Of a stretch of 34,478 nucleotides of DNA, positions 6,210 to 14,700 are shown piece after piece. The position numbers and the translations under genes are program-made. The notes under the pieces are model-generated. The model did no database searches, was not told the origin of the DNA, and saw only the letters and a program-made list of their open reading frames with translations. Source of the stretch: an uncultured Monoglobus sp. (GTDB taxonomy: Bacteria > Bacillota > Clostridia > Monoglobales > Monoglobaceae); NCBI GenBank assembly GCA_947585115.1, contig CANPWW010000021.1, positions 1 through 34,478 of the forward strand, written 5' to 3'. Numbering within the stretch: the first letter of the stretch is position 1; every line of letters starts with the position of its first letter.

Positions 6210-8496
6210 CAGCGTCCACCTCCGTTTTTTGTTTCTCCGCGGTTTCTTGCTCCGCGTTCCAAAAGTCTTTCAGCATATAATAGGACTTTTTAAATCTCTC
6301 GTGGGTCTTGACGGTTTTGTACCACGGGTCCAGCTCGACCTCGCCCATCGACACGGGCGAGCTTTTGTCGGCCGACGCGCCCGCGCTCATTTTGTCTATG
6401 CTCAGATTTTCGATTCCGTAATGCTCGTAGTAGTCGTCGTGTATCATCATCTCGGACGGATTGCTGAAATTCAGCAGCTGCCACGGTATGCGTATCTCAA
6501 CGGCGTTTTCGCCGAACGCGAAGTCGGCCAGAGAATCATAGCTGTCCGAATCGGGATTGGCGTTTCCGAGCCTCAGCCGTCCGGTATTCGACTTCTTGCC
6601 CGTGGGCTGAGTGTTTGCTCTGTCGCGGATATACTCCTGCATGCTTATCGGCAGGTATATGTCGACAAACTTCGAGCTGTCTCGGGCGGGCGGGTCAGAG
6701 TAGGGTATCTCGCCGTAATATGTGTCGCCGTAGATCGCCTTCAGGACCTCATATCTCTCGTTTACCACAACGCGGCTGTCGTCCGCCCCGTGTATGACCA
6801 TCAAAAAGTCTGACGGTTTTTCAAACGAGACGTCATAATCCTCGCAGTAAGAGCTGCCGCTTTTGGGCGTGGTGTCTATCGGGATATACAGGGTGTCCTC
6901 TCCGGGCCTTAAGCCGTCGCCTCGGGCGAGAAAATATATAAACTTCTCGTCATACTTGACATACAGCTCGGTACCGTTGTTGCTCGCGATCGGTTCATCG
7001 CCCTCCCACTCGGAAATATCTCCGTCCGCGTAGCAGACGCTTTTTTCCTTTCCCGGATCGAAGGTCAGAACGCCGAAAAACTGCTCGTTGGTCTGATAGT
7101 CGCTCCAGTAGGGAGTTTTGTCGAGATCGACCGCGTGCATCGTGTTCCAGTTCCTTTTGAACCACTCGTCCTGCCATGTGAAAAGGCAGCTGCCCGCGCA
7201 GCCCGCGTTCATAATGTCGCTGTAGCAGTCGATCAGACCCTGTCCCTGCTCCGCCTCGGACATATAGCCCTGAGTCCGACCGACGCTGTCGCCATCCTGA
7301 GACAGGCCGCGTCCCGTCGCCAGACCGTACTCGGCTATCACCACAGGCATCGTGTGATAAGAGGTGAGCGCCTTTAAGTACGCCAGATAGGTGTTATATC
7401 TGCCGTATGGATCGATGTAGCTCTCGTCGCTCACATAGTCCTCGATATGCGGACCCTTGAGCTTTGATGTGCGGTACTTGACGGTAGCCCAGCGTGTGCT
7501 GCCCAGACGCTCGTTGATCTCGGCGTCGCTGTATTGACTTGTGTCGCGCATAACGTTCAGATAATCCGGGAAATACGAATACACATGGTACGAGGCGAAC
7601 ATTCCCGAAATAAAATTCTCGGCGCTCGGCTTTATGTGCTCAACATCGACCGAGGCCACCTTTTGACGCGCGAATACAACGCTCGGCGGGTACACGAACG
7701 GGTCGGTGTTTGCCCAGTTGGCGAACGCCACCAGCCGCTGCTGCTTGTAGCGCTCCGACTCATACTCCACCGCTTTATCGCCAACTTCCGCGAGGAACGC
7801 CTCAAAGGGCGCCGCGTCTTCGGTGGTGCTGAAATATTTTCCGCTGTATTTTGCGCGGTCATCGTTTTTCTGATTGGTGTACGTGACCGTGTACTGCTCC
7901 CAGTCGACGCCCAAGATATACCCGATGACCCACGGGCTCACATCCTTGCGGAAGCTTCCGTTTCCCTTGTTTCCGTAGCTCAGCGCAAGGCTCTTTTTGC
8001 CGTGGATAACGTCGATCATGGTGCGGCAGTCGTCGGAAAATGTGGTCATGATGTCCTCGTCGAACGCGTCCATATGCGAGAACATATCGTAGTCGCTTAT
8101 CCAGACGCCCTGCAAAAGATACAGCGGCTTGTCGTTATACTTATTGTACTCGTAAAAAGCGTTGTAAAAATCATCATTGAGGATAGTGTACACGCGCACG
8201 GTGTTGGCGCCCATGTCCTGAATTTCCTTGAACCATCTCAGATAGGTTTTTTTGTCTATCGCGAAATCGCTGGGCCACTCTCCGGGTATGCCGGGCTCAA
8301 GGTCCACGCCGCGTATCTCAAAGGGCGCATACTCCCCGTCTTTTTGCATATAGATATTTTTCTCGTCAGTTTTCATGAAGGTCGAAACCGGCTGGTCGGG
8401 GTGAAGGTCTATGTATATTCCCAAGCGGTAATAGGCGGTGTTCCATATAAACGCCGCCACTATGAAAATACCGACGGCAATAAGATATTTTTTCAC
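6199..8496 (-). CDS. Membrane-anchored TIM-barrel glycosidase/transglycosylase-like protein with C-terminal sugar-binding-like domain
   Basis: The protein is 765 residues. An uncleaved-looking N-terminal membrane anchor (4-20) exports the rest. Residues about 40-480 look like a clan GH-A (beta/alpha)8 barrel: GVDLEPG, GANTVRVYTIL (97-107, reminiscent of GH72 transglycosylases), VIGYILGVDWEQ (190-201), SYHVYSYFPD (302-311) and VVIAEYGLATG (385-395), where E389 would be the nucleophile. Where the acid/base Asn-Glu is expected the sequence reads V197-D198, so activity may be altered or lost. Residues about 485-690 form a DOMON/CBM9-like beta domain (DGDISEWEGD; LYIPIDTTP). The start is GTG at 8496, with AAGGAGG 6 nt upstream. 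It sits between the CotH-like and HEAT-like genes. It may trim, transfer or shape the polymer at the cell surface. The exact GH family is uncertain. Confidence 0.7.
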   Translation of the reverse strand: MKKYLIAVGIFIVAAFIWNTAYYRLGIYIDLHPDQPVSTFMKTDEKNIYMQKDGEYAPFEIRGVDLEPGIPGEWPSDFAIDKKTYLRWFKEIQDMGANTVRVYTILNDDFYNAFYEYNKYNDKPLYLLQGVWISDYDMFSHMDAFDEDIMTTFSDDCRTMIDVIHGKKSLALSYGNKGNGSFRKDVSPWVIGYILGVDWEQYTVTYTNQKNDDRAKYSGKYFSTTEDAAPFEAFLAEVGDKAVEYESERYKQQRLVAFANWANTDPFVYPPSVVFARQKVASVDVEHIKPSAENFISGMFASYHVYSYFPDYLNVMRDTSQYSDAEINERLGSTRWATVKYRTSKLKGPHIEDYVSDESYIDPYGRYNTYLAYLKALTSYHTMPVVIAEYGLATGRGLSQDGDSVGRTQGYMSEAEQGQGLIDCYSDIMNAGCAGSCLFTWQDEWFKRNWNTMHAVDLDKTPYWSDYQTNEQFFGVLTFDPGKEKSVCYADGDISEWEGDEPIASNNGTELYVKYDEKFIYFLARGDGLRPGEDTLYIPIDTTPKSGSSYCEDYDVSFEKPSDFLMVIHGADDSRVVVNERYEVLKAIYGDTYYGEIPYSDPPARDSSKFVDIYLPISMQEYIRDRANTQPTGKKSNTGRLRLGNANPDSDSYDSLADFAFGENAVEIRIPWQLLNFSNPSEMMIHDDYYEHYGIENLSIDKMSAGASADKSSPVSMGEVELDPWYKTVKTHERFKKSYYMLKDFWNAEQETAEKQKTEVDADGQ

Positions 8497-8530
8497 GCGG
8501 TTCCTCCTTCCGCTCCTTAAAGCAAAATCA

Positions 8531-10027
8531 TTACGGGTTCCATCTCTTGGTGTTGGACGGGTGCCCGAAGAATCTCAACACGTCTATGTTCTCATCGAGC
8601 CACGCGCCTCTTTCGGTCAGCCAGCCCTTGAGAACGCCGACAGCCTGCTCGGGCGTGTACTGATTGCGGTTGACGACCTCCGCGCCGTCTGTTTCAAGGC
8701 TCAGCATGTCGGTGTCAAAGGCGTTTTTCCAGCGGTCATAATTTCTGCCTACCGCAGGGCCCAGCCAGGCGTTCGCCTCTTCTATATAGTTATTTATGTT
8801 TTGGTCGCTGAGATATGTTTTTCTGAGCTCCTTGTATCTTTCGATTACCCTTTCGCAGAACGCCTCATCCTTAAACAGCATGTTGTAATATCCGCTCTCT
8901 GCCACGAAGAATCCCGCCCGGCCGTATATATCGTTGGGAAAGTTGTTGCACGCGTTGTTAAAATCCCACACGCACATCTTGTACTTGTCGCCGGGCTCCT
9001 TGTAAAGATACGTCGAAAAGTTGCCCACGTCGGCGTTGCTCGTGAACTCGTTTATTATATAGTAATCAATAAAGTTGTCAACGTCGATCCAGTTTTGGTA
9101 ACCGTAGTTCTCGTTGTCGTAGTCATAAGAGTATATGGATTTCTCAAACTTCGAAAAATCCAGCTCTATCTCCTTCGCGAGGGACGGGGTCAGCTTGGTC
9201 TTTCCCGGATAGCGCACGGCCACGTCGCCTCCGGTGATCTGAAGCCGCTCGCTCAAAACGTTTATATCTCTGGTGGTCTCCAGGTCCGCCTCAACGGGAC
9301 GGTCGACGCGCAGCAGATAGCCCGTGAATGTCTCGCCCTTAACGATCGTTTTAAGCTGCAGTCTGCAGTTCTCGCCCTCGGATATGGTCTCGGTCATCAG
9401 ATAAACGCCTCTGTAGTCCCCGTTTAAAAACACCTCGCAGAAACGCACATTCGGCGCGTACTCCATGATGTCGCCCGACAGGTTGTACCACAGATAGTTC
9501 CTCAAAAGTGTCTTGTCGAGGTAGGGGCCGCTGAGCGCCCACTCGTGGTGGGGCGCCATGCCCATGACCGAGATCTCGCGGTCGGCGCCGCTCCCGTCGA
9601 TAAACTTCATCAGATACGGCGCTTTTTCGAACCTGCGCGACGAGTGGCCGCGGACCCTGAACAGCGATTCGGTGGTGAAGTCCGGCTCGTCGGTCAGATG
9701 ATTGTTTCCGTTTTCGTTGTCGATCACGGATATGTTAACTTTGGTATAATCGGTGCCGTCCTCCGCCTTGGTGTAGACGCTCTCGTCAAATATGTCAAAT
9801 TCTCCGCTCTCAACTCCGGGCACCGCCCTGCCCTCGGTGTCGATCAGCACAAGCGGCAGGTGGGAGCAGAAAACATCATCGCCGTGGGTCGAGCAGGGCG
9901 CGTATCCCGGTTCCTCGCGGTGCTGGTGATAGCGCCGGGCCGGATCGTCCTTGTCAACGTTAGCCGTGATACAGGCGGCCAATATAACGACCGCAGCCGC
10001 GGCGATCCCGATAATTTTATATTTCAT
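8531..10027 (-). CDS. CotH-like kinase-fold lipoprotein
   Basis: This 498-residue protein begins with a lipoprotein signal: MKYKIIGIAAAAVVILAAC gives a lipobox LAAC with Cys19, predicting anchoring to the outer face of the membrane. The rest matches the CotH family: FRVRGHSSRRFEKAPY (the conserved RGnSS...K region), LSGPYLDKTLLRNYLWYNL, FLNGDYRGVYLMTE, VDNFIDYYIINEF and the metal-binding-type CVWDFNNACN. Bacterial CotH is an atypical protein kinase first known from spore coats; related proteins also occur in secreted-enzyme and surface clusters. Here it lies in a glycan operon after DUF4956, so spore-coat function should not be assumed. AAAGGA lies about 11 nt before the ATG. A small GCCTT/AAGGC hairpin (10049-10066) lies in the 58-bp gap to the upstream gene. 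Confidence 0.88.
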   Translation of the reverse strand: MKYKIIGIAAAAVVILAACITANVDKDDPARRYHQHREEPGYAPCSTHGDDVFCSHLPLVLIDTEGRAVPGVESGEFDIFDESVYTKAEDGTDYTKVNISVIDNENGNNHLTDEPDFTTESLFRVRGHSSRRFEKAPYLMKFIDGSGADREISVMGMAPHHEWALSGPYLDKTLLRNYLWYNLSGDIMEYAPNVRFCEVFLNGDYRGVYLMTETISEGENCRLQLKTIVKGETFTGYLLRVDRPVEADLETTRDINVLSERLQITGGDVAVRYPGKTKLTPSLAKEIELDFSKFEKSIYSYDYDNENYGYQNWIDVDNFIDYYIINEFTSNADVGNFSTYLYKEPGDKYKMCVWDFNNACNNFPNDIYGRAGFFVAESGYYNMLFKDEAFCERVIERYKELRKTYLSDQNINNYIEEANAWLGPAVGRNYDRWKNAFDTDMLSLETDGAEVVNRNQYTPEQAVGVLKGWLTERGAWLDENIDVLRFFGHPSNTKRWNP

Positions 10028-10085
10028 ATTATGCCTTATCCTTTCACTGCCTTGAATTTATAAGGCGCACGCAGCAAACGCTTGC

Positions 10086-10763
10086 TTAGCTGCTGATCTC
10101 GTCGTTCTGCATAACGGTGTTGAAGTACTCAACGCCGCCGAGGGCGTATATCTCATCGCTGATGCTGCCGCCCGTTCTCTCGCCTTTTTCAAGATTCTTT
10201 TTGCTTATCTCGTAGATCAGTTCAACGGTGTCGTCGGTGGTGTTCCTTACTCTCAGATTGGCCTTGCGCATATAGCGCTTGAAGATCAGCGCGGCTATTT
10301 TTTCCTCATTGGTTCGCGCCGCTCTTATGATTATCAAAATGCGGTTGTCGTTCTTGATACGTCCGAAAACAAGCAGCAGAACAAAGGCGAACGCGCTGCC
10401 TATGCCCGCCACGAGATAGTCGCCCGCGCCGCAGCATATGCCCACAACGACCGTCCAGAATATGTAGACCGTGTCGCGGGAATCCTTGATCGCCGTTCTG
10501 AAACGAACGATGGACAGCGCGCCGACCATACCGAGCGACAGGGCTATGTTATTTCCTATTACTATCATGACCGTGGTGGTGACTATAGTCAGCGCCACAA
10601 GCGAGACGTTGAACTTCTTGCTGTATATGCTTCCGTCGTGGGATAATTTGTACGACAGAAATATGAAGCACGCGATGATCGACGCCGCCGCGAGGCGCAG
10701 CACGATCATTTGAGCGGTCAGTTCGCCGCCCGACTCAAGTGTCTGCAACAGATATTCTCTCAT
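10086..10763 (-). CDS. DUF4956 integral membrane protein
   Basis: This 225-residue protein has about four membrane helices in its first half (about 18-38, 53-73, 78-90 and 102-135) and a cytoplasmic-looking C-terminal domain (about 140-225). The signature GMVGALSIVRFRTAIKDSRD (about 78-97) is the strongly conserved loop of the DUF4956 family. The biochemical role is unknown. Across bacteria this family is often next to VTC-domain and CotH genes, as here (general knowledge of gene neighbourhoods). It is 18 bp downstream of the VTC gene and in the same operon. A role in moving or sensing a phosphorylated or polymeric substrate through the membrane would be conjecture. Confidence 0.88.
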   Translation of the reverse strand: MREYLLQTLESGGELTAQMIVLRLAAASIIACFIFLSYKLSHDGSIYSKKFNVSLVALTIVTTTVMIVIGNNIALSLGMVGALSIVRFRTAIKDSRDTVYIFWTVVVGICCGAGDYLVAGIGSAFAFVLLLVFGRIKNDNRILIIIRAARTNEEKIAALIFKRYMRKANLRVRNTTDDTVELIYEISKKNLEKGERTGGSISDEIYALGGVEYFNTVMQNDEISS

Positions 10764-10781
10764 AATGTTAGTCCTCCTGTA

Positions 10782-11468
10782 TTAATTCATTGTAGCGAGC
10801 CGCGCCAGACAATATTTGCTTACCGACATTTCCGAGCAGTTGACCGCGCTCACCGTGCTTTTTATATAGCCCAGCAGAAATCCGTTATACTTGACTTCAA
10901 GAACCGAGTTATAGGGGTCAAGAGCGGGATAGAGCGGCAGACGCTCCGAAAATATGTCAAGATCCGCCTCGCTGCCCGTGATCTCGGAGTCGATAGTGAC
11001 CCGAATTTTATTTTCTTTGGCGATATAGGCCCTGCGGGAATACTCCACAACGGCTTTCGGCCGATAGCACAGCCGATTCATAAGGCCGTAGCACTCGGCC
11101 GCGAACGGCTCTTTGTATTTGAGCAGCGGGTAGTAGCGCCCTCTTATAAGCTCCTCGGCGTCGGCCCTGGTTATCCTGAGCGAGCGCTTTTTCTGGTACG
11201 CCCCCTCCTTTTGTTTCATTTCAAGCATTCCGAAATCGGATTTCGGGTCGTATATCCTGAGCCGTATTTTTCTGCGCAGCTCCAAGCCGTCGACCTTGCC
11301 GTAGTAATCCAAGTCCGCGGGCGTGTCAAAATACAGCGAGCGTATTTTATAACCCCGCGGCCCGTTGTGAGGGTCAAGCATCATTATTTTTTCAAGCCGT
11401 CCCCGCAGCGCTGCCTCGGCGGACGCGTTAAGCAGGAACTTTTTTTCCTGCCTCAGTACCTCGTTCAA
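10782..11468 (-). CDS. VTC-domain (polyphosphate-polymerase-like tunnel fold) protein
   Basis: From a TTG start at 11468 the protein is 228 residues. It has the charged-tunnel motifs of the VTC/triphosphate tunnel metalloenzyme fold: LRQEKKF at the start, YKIRSLYFDT, LRRKIRLRIY, LEMKQKEGAYQKKRSLR, RPKAVVEYSRRAY, RVTIDSEI and SVLEVKYNGF. In yeast Vtc4 this domain makes polyphosphate from ATP; the bacterial single-domain forms have poorly known substrates. Start choice: the reading frame extends to an ATG at 11528, but that ATG lies inside the possible extended -10 TGTTATAAT and inside the folded leader. GGGAG sits 10 nt before the TTG, and family members usually begin just before the ExKF motif. 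It is the first gene of the six-gene operon. Confidence 0.85.
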   Translation of the reverse strand: MNEVLRQEKKFLLNASAEAALRGRLEKIMMLDPHNGPRGYKIRSLYFDTPADLDYYGKVDGLELRRKIRLRIYDPKSDFGMLEMKQKEGAYQKKRSLRITRADAEELIRGRYYPLLKYKEPFAAECYGLMNRLCYRPKAVVEYSRRAYIAKENKIRVTIDSEITGSEADLDIFSERLPLYPALDPYNSVLEVKYNGFLLGYIKSTVSAVNCSEMSVSKYCLARLATMN

Positions 11469-11487
11469 GTTCTGTTCACTCCCATAC

Positions 11488-11564
11488 AAAAACCCCGCAA
11501 AAAACAACACTCTCCGATGCCCGCGCATTATAACAATACGCGCGCTTTACGTGTTTAAGCGGGG
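11488..11564 (-). promoter_or_regulatory. Structured 5' leader with terminator-like end, upstream of the VTC gene
   Basis: In the leftward transcript, CCCCGC (11564-11559) can pair with GCGGGG (11498-11493), AACAC (11555-11551) with GTGTT (11510-11506), and an inner stem forms between CGCGC (11544-11540) and GCGCG (11526-11522). The closing GCGGGG is followed at once by UUUUU (11492-11488), then the GGGAG ribosome binding site. A closed multi-stem structure ending in a U run and placed before the start codon is what an attenuator or riboswitch looks like. I could not match it to a known riboswitch core. Confidence 0.45.
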
Positions 11565-11592
11565 ATGTATTAACTCTTTGCCTCAGTTATTC

Positions 11593-11621
11593 AGTATAAT
11601 GAGCCTATCTTGATTTGTCAA
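11593..11621 (-). promoter_or_regulatory. Promoter of the six-gene surface-polymer operon
   Basis: Leftward TTGACA (11621-11616), a 17-bp spacer and TATACT (11598-11593). Predicted transcription starts near 11586, giving a leader of about 118 nt before the TTG start. Confidence 0.75.
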
Positions 11622-11730
11622 GGCAGATTGACGTTTTTCTTGCAAATTGCACAATATAATAACAGAAAATCATATTTAAATTCTTAATTTTAACGCCGAA
11701 CCTATTTTACAAATATTTCTGTTTGAGCGC

Positions 11731-11766
11731 AAAAATCGGCGGGCCCTTTTTCGGACCCGCCGATTT
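11731..11766 (-). terminator. Rho-independent terminator of pectate lyase gene
   Basis: A 14-bp stem (11753-11766 with 11733-11746; one G-U pair in the leftward RNA) with a 6-nt loop is followed leftward by U residues (11735-11731). It starts about 12 bp after the pectate lyase stop. The DNA between it and the operon promoter at 11621 is AT-rich and I see nothing else in it. Confidence 0.8.
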
Positions 11767-11778
11767 GCGTTTTTTGTG

Positions 11779-14700
11779 TTATCTGACGTTTGTATACGGC
11801 TGAAGATTTCCGCCGCTCCAGAGATAGAACCTGACGTCGGTGTAGTCCTTGTCAAAGGCCATATCGCTGACTATATACTCGGAATCCGACATGGGTATCT
11901 CCGCTATCTTCGCGTCCGCCAGAACGCCGTTTTCGTAGGCCGCGGCTATAAACATGGCGCCGCCCTGCTCTCCGACGTTCTTTATCGACGCCCTGACAGT
12001 CCTGCCGTCCATGGTCGGTTCGCTCACATAGAACACCTTGTCGCTAGAGAATTCTTTTTCAAGCCTCATGTTGGCGAAGTATGTGGGATCGGCGGTCTTT
12101 ACCAGACGTATCGAGCGCAGGGTCGTGTCTCTGCCCTCGATGCTGCCGATGGTCGTCTCGCCTAAAATCGTGCCGTCCTTCTTTGAGGCGGTCATTGTGA
12201 TAAATCCGTCGGTTCCGACCTTTGAGTAATCAATCTTGGTGTCAAAGTGTACCCAGCCGCTGCCGCCTATCTGGTCGTACGTAACAAACGGATTGGCTCG
12301 GTCGTCAAGGGCGGGGCCCTTGTTGATCTGATTGTTCGCGTTGTTGATTATCTCGGCGAACACGTTATCGCCGTTCTGCCAGTTGCCCGACTTGTTCTCA
12401 AAATATACCCTGAAGCTTCGCGCCACGTCTTTGTCCACATACACGTCGAAGTCAAAGTCCACAACTCCGTCGCTGTAGGGCTCCGCGAGCTGGCGGTACA
12501 CGTTGAAGGTCTCGACATAGAGGGCGGGCTCGCCGTCCTTATAAACGACGCTGTTGGTGCTCAGCGCTCCGTTCTCGGTGGATGCGCCGTCCTGCCAGAT
12601 GTCGTACTGCGAGGCGATATACGGCTCGACCGTGGGAGCCGGAGTAGGCGTGGGCTCTGGCGTGGGCAAGCCCTCAAAGTTTGACTTATTATCAAGCTTT
12701 AAATCACTGAAGCTCGCCATCGAGTAGTACGCCTTGGGCGACGCGTCCGACTGACCCTGATGGGAGTCGATCGCGACGCCTACATACATCGTTTCGGGGA
12801 GACCCTTGATGTTCATGATATAGGGCTGTCTGATATTGTCGGTGTAACTCTCGCCGCCGTTTGAAACCGAGAACACCAGATTATCGCCGTCGCGCTGGAT
12901 CCTGAGATAGCTCGGCAGCTCGTGCGCCTCGCCGGGCAGCCAGTTGTAGCCCTTTTTATTGCCGTCGTTATACTCGCCCAAATTATTCGCGGACACAACG
13001 CCGCCGTTTTTGTCCTCAAAGAAAATACCTATTTTCTGATCACTTTTCATATCATCAGAATTTCCGTCTTTTAAATCATTATATTTTTGACTGTTATCAA
13101 CCGCCATCGCTCCGCCCTTGGTGGTCCTTGCGACGATCCTGGGATTTCTGCCGAGCTTTATCCAGCCGTCCACCAGAGACGCCGATACCGAGTTGGCGTC
13201 CAGAGTATTGCGGACCATAAGACCCATGACGGGGCCGTTCTCGTTGCCCATCATATCTTCCATCTTGATCGAGATATCGAAGTTGCCCGATACCTGCCTG
13301 TACATAAAGGCGCAGCTGTCGCTCTTTCCGCCTATTTTTCCGCTGCCGCCGATCGTGTAAATTCCGTTTTCGTCAACCGAGGCCGCGCCGTTTCCGTATC
13401 CGGGCGAGCCGATCTTTGCCATCTGCCACCCCTCGGGGGTGTCGGTTCCGTTCACGTATACGATCGAGGTGGTGCTGCGGGTGCTCTCGCCCTTATCGTT
13501 ATACGCCATGCAGGACAGATAATGCTCGCCGATATCGAGAGAGATAGTGTCGTCTATCGCCGATGCGCCGTCGTATGTCTTTATCATGTTCGGGCCGTCC
13601 CACAATTCCATTTTAGTGATCGCGGTGCCGCCCACGGGTGACGCCTGCGCCTTATAAGCCACGGTCTGCGTGTCGTCTATGACCGTCCACCTTCCGTTGT
13701 TGACGTTCGTGTCACCAACCTTGCCGCTCACCGAGGCGATCGCGGGCGATGTGACAACTATCTCGGGGTTGGTCGGCAGCGACGCGCTCTGCTCCTCGGT
13801 CCAGTCGTTAACATAGGCCTCTATCCATGTGTAGCCCGCGTTTTCGCCCTCTTGTATAATATCCTCGTCCTTCGCGGTTCCCATGTTATTCGCGGTTTTC
13901 CAGTCCGCGGGGATCTCAAAGGTTTTTTCAACTTTTTCAAATCCGCTGATGCCGCCGACCTCGTCGGAGTTGTTTATTATCCTGCCTGTTCTGTTTTTCG
14001 CGTCGATTATTCTGGCGTCGGTCGCGTCGCGCTTGGGCAGCGTGGCTCCGATACCGGGAAGTATCGCGTCCTTGACCTCGGCGCCCGGGATAACCTCGCT
14101 GACGTTCAGGTCGGGATAAAGCTCATCGCCCAGCGAGAACGGCTCGCTCATTCTTTCAACCTGATCCGCCGCGTTATTTACGGCTTTGCCCAGCCAGTTA
14201 TCGGCGGTCACGTCGGAATATCCGTCAACATAGTTGTTCTCCATATAGAATTGGCTCTTGTATGTAACGCCGTCAACGGTTTTAGCAAGCTTGTCAAGAT
14301 CATAAATCCTCGGCTTTCTGTCCTCGCGGGTGCTGGGGCCGAAGCTGTAATAATTGTTGGCGTAGTTGATCTTTGAGGGGTTGAGCACCTGGTTATGGGG
14401 CGAGGTCGGCTCGCCGCCGTAGGCCGAGTTGGTAACGCCCCAGTTGTATACCATGTTGTTTTGAATATCGGTCTTTTGCAGCGCGCGGTCAAGTCTGGGC
14501 GAGCGGCTGTCGTGGTGGGCGAACAGATTCCGGTAATAGGTCGCGTTGGTGCCGCCTAAGATTCCGCCGTAGCCGTGAGCGCCCTTGAAATGGCCCGAAA
14601 GCCTCATGCTCTCGGCCGCTATCGTGTCCTGCACCGTGAGGCGCTGACCCTGCTTATAGGTGGCGTTCTCGGCATTGCCCGCGTAGAGCGTCAGGCCCTC

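Noticed and set aside
8531-10027. Sporulation coat locus based on CotH
   Set aside because: No other coat genes or sporulation promoter seen; the lipobox and the glycan-related operon point to the cell surface.
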